From Tetrahymena thermophila SB210 (Eukaryota > Ciliophora > Oligohymenophorea > Hymenostomatida > Tetrahymenidae): a stretch of 64,000 bases of DNA. A model generated the notes under the pieces. The model saw only the letters and a list, made by a program, of their open reading frames with translations. It was not told the DNA's origin and did not search any database. The DNA lies in contig NW_002476511.1 of the NCBI RefSeq assembly GCF_000189635.1, positions 109,422-173,421 of the forward strand, written 5' to 3'. Positions 63,156 through 64,000 of this stretch are shown here, one piece after another (position 1 is the first letter of the stretch; the number at the start of each line of letters is the position of its first letter). A program made the position numbers and the translations under genes.

Positions 63156-64000
63156 TAATAAAATTAACAAATAATGAAAAAAAAAGCAAATCAATAAATA
63201 ATGATGATAATTTCTATAATAAAAATTATTTATTTAAATAAATTGAAAGATAAAAATATTAATAATAATAAAAATAATATTTTTTAATTAAATATACCGA
63301 AGATCAATATGGAGAGCCTAATGAGATAAAAGTGAAGAGCTTATAAACTTTTTTTATTAATTTATATAAATTTAAAGGATATTAATAAAAAAATTAATAA
63401 TTACTTTTTCTAATTCGTAATATTTTTTAATCTATTATATCATTTTTTTTTCTTCAAAAGTATTGTATTGCAATTTATGAAATTTAATTAATTAATTATA
63501 AATGGATAAAAAGAACAAATAAATATAATAATAAATTAATTATCAAATATTAATTTATATATTTGGTTTTATGAAGAGATAGATATCACAGAAAAATTAT
63601 TTAATATTCATTATTTAAACTGAATATTTGTATTTAAAACATATACTTAAAAATATATATAGTAGGAATATAGATGGTCAGTTATTCATTTAGTCATATT
63701 TGAAAAAATTCTAGTAGTTTTCATTTTTTTCAATTAATAAATTGTTTAAAATTTCTATCCTAATCTGAATTTAGTTTTTTAATAAGCGCTTAAAATAATT
63801 TTTTTTAATTAAAAAAAATGATATTGATTATTAATTAAATGAAAAAGAAAGGCTGATTAATAAAAATATAATATTAATAAAAGAATGAAGCATCAATAAA
63901 TAAATAAATCTAGAATAATCCTTTTCTTTATTTTATAACGTGAAATATAAATTTCTAAAACTTAGCCAGCATAAAAATTTGAATGTTCTAAAAGAATTTC
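63156..64000. other. Right-edge AT-rich region
   Basis: Low-complexity DNA right of the array. A short GC-richer open stretch near 63297-63348 reads TEDQYGEPNEIKVKSL in one frame and might be an exon scrap, but no gene context could be built. Confidence 0.4.

Noticed and set aside
1..64000. tRNA, 5S or U-snRNA genes
   Set aside because: No cloverleaf with a T-arm GTTC motif or recognisable snRNA core was seen on either strand by eye; a covariance-model scan would be needed to be certain.

Overview
The window looks like macronuclear-type genomic DNA of a ciliate, most likely Tetrahymena or a close relative. It is extremely AT-rich. Genes are split by short AT-rich GT...AG introns. Recognisable proteins read through only if TAA and TAG mean glutamine and TGA is the sole stop. 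Examples are ribosomal protein eL31, SNW1/Prp45, alpha-methylacyl-CoA racemase, a PP2C phosphatase, a peroxisomal-type mitochondrial-carrier protein and a TLC/Lag1 protein. I assembled gene models by hand, using splice phase and frame as the check; most close exactly in frame.

Layout. 1-16.6 kb: three tandem, same-strand (minus) paralogs encoding secreted or membrane Cys-rich proteins. The first carries about eight furin-like repeats and runs off the left edge. The second and third are a recent segmental duplication of about 4.6 kb, with a decayed ABC-C (MRP-like) transporter pseudogene between them. 17.5-18.3 kb: an intronless Q/N/S-rich orphan gene (minus). 21.1-24.9 kb: a five-exon carrier of the SLC25A17/PMP34 type (plus), whose 1.9-kb second intron holds a cluster of unusually GC-rich hairpins. 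28.4-30.3 kb: a TLC-domain (ceramide synthase-like) gene (minus). 32.2-33.3 kb: a secreted Cys-rich orphan (minus). 34.5-36.1 kb: a PP2C phosphatase (plus). 36.3-37.1 kb: a tandemly duplicated Tc1/mariner transposase relic. 37.4-38.9 kb: alpha-methylacyl-CoA racemase (minus). 39.4-41.2 kb: the SNW/SKIP splicing factor (minus). 42.8 kb: eL31 (plus). 46.1 kb: TMEM230-like (plus). 47.8-50.9 kb: a large Q/N-rich protein with a hinderin (KIAA1328)-like motif (plus). 52.0-53.2 kb: a coiled-coil orphan (plus). 54.1-56.3 kb: a multi-membrane-span RING-H2 protein (minus).

57.75-63.15 kb: a 15-copy tandem array, mostly 350-375 bp per unit. Every unit keeps a splice-acceptor-like AG followed by the same roughly 33-codon open exon ending in TGA. 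The copies differ mainly by in-frame, amino-acid-changing swaps. This is the most interesting element here. It looks like an array of diversified alternative terminal exons or decayed tandem small genes, and no plus-strand upstream gene is visible for it. The last unit is split by a 319-bp insertion with TA target duplication and GAGTA/TACTC ends, resembling a MITE or retained IES.

Functional links are limited. The racemase and the PMP34-like carrier both fit peroxisomal branched-chain or fatty-acid metabolism, but they are 13 kb apart and nothing shows co-regulation. The remaining genes are ordinary housekeeping or lineage-specific genes. Long intergenic stretches are AT-rich with simple repeats and no supported gene. 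I saw no tRNA, rRNA, CRISPR array or bacterial-type feature.
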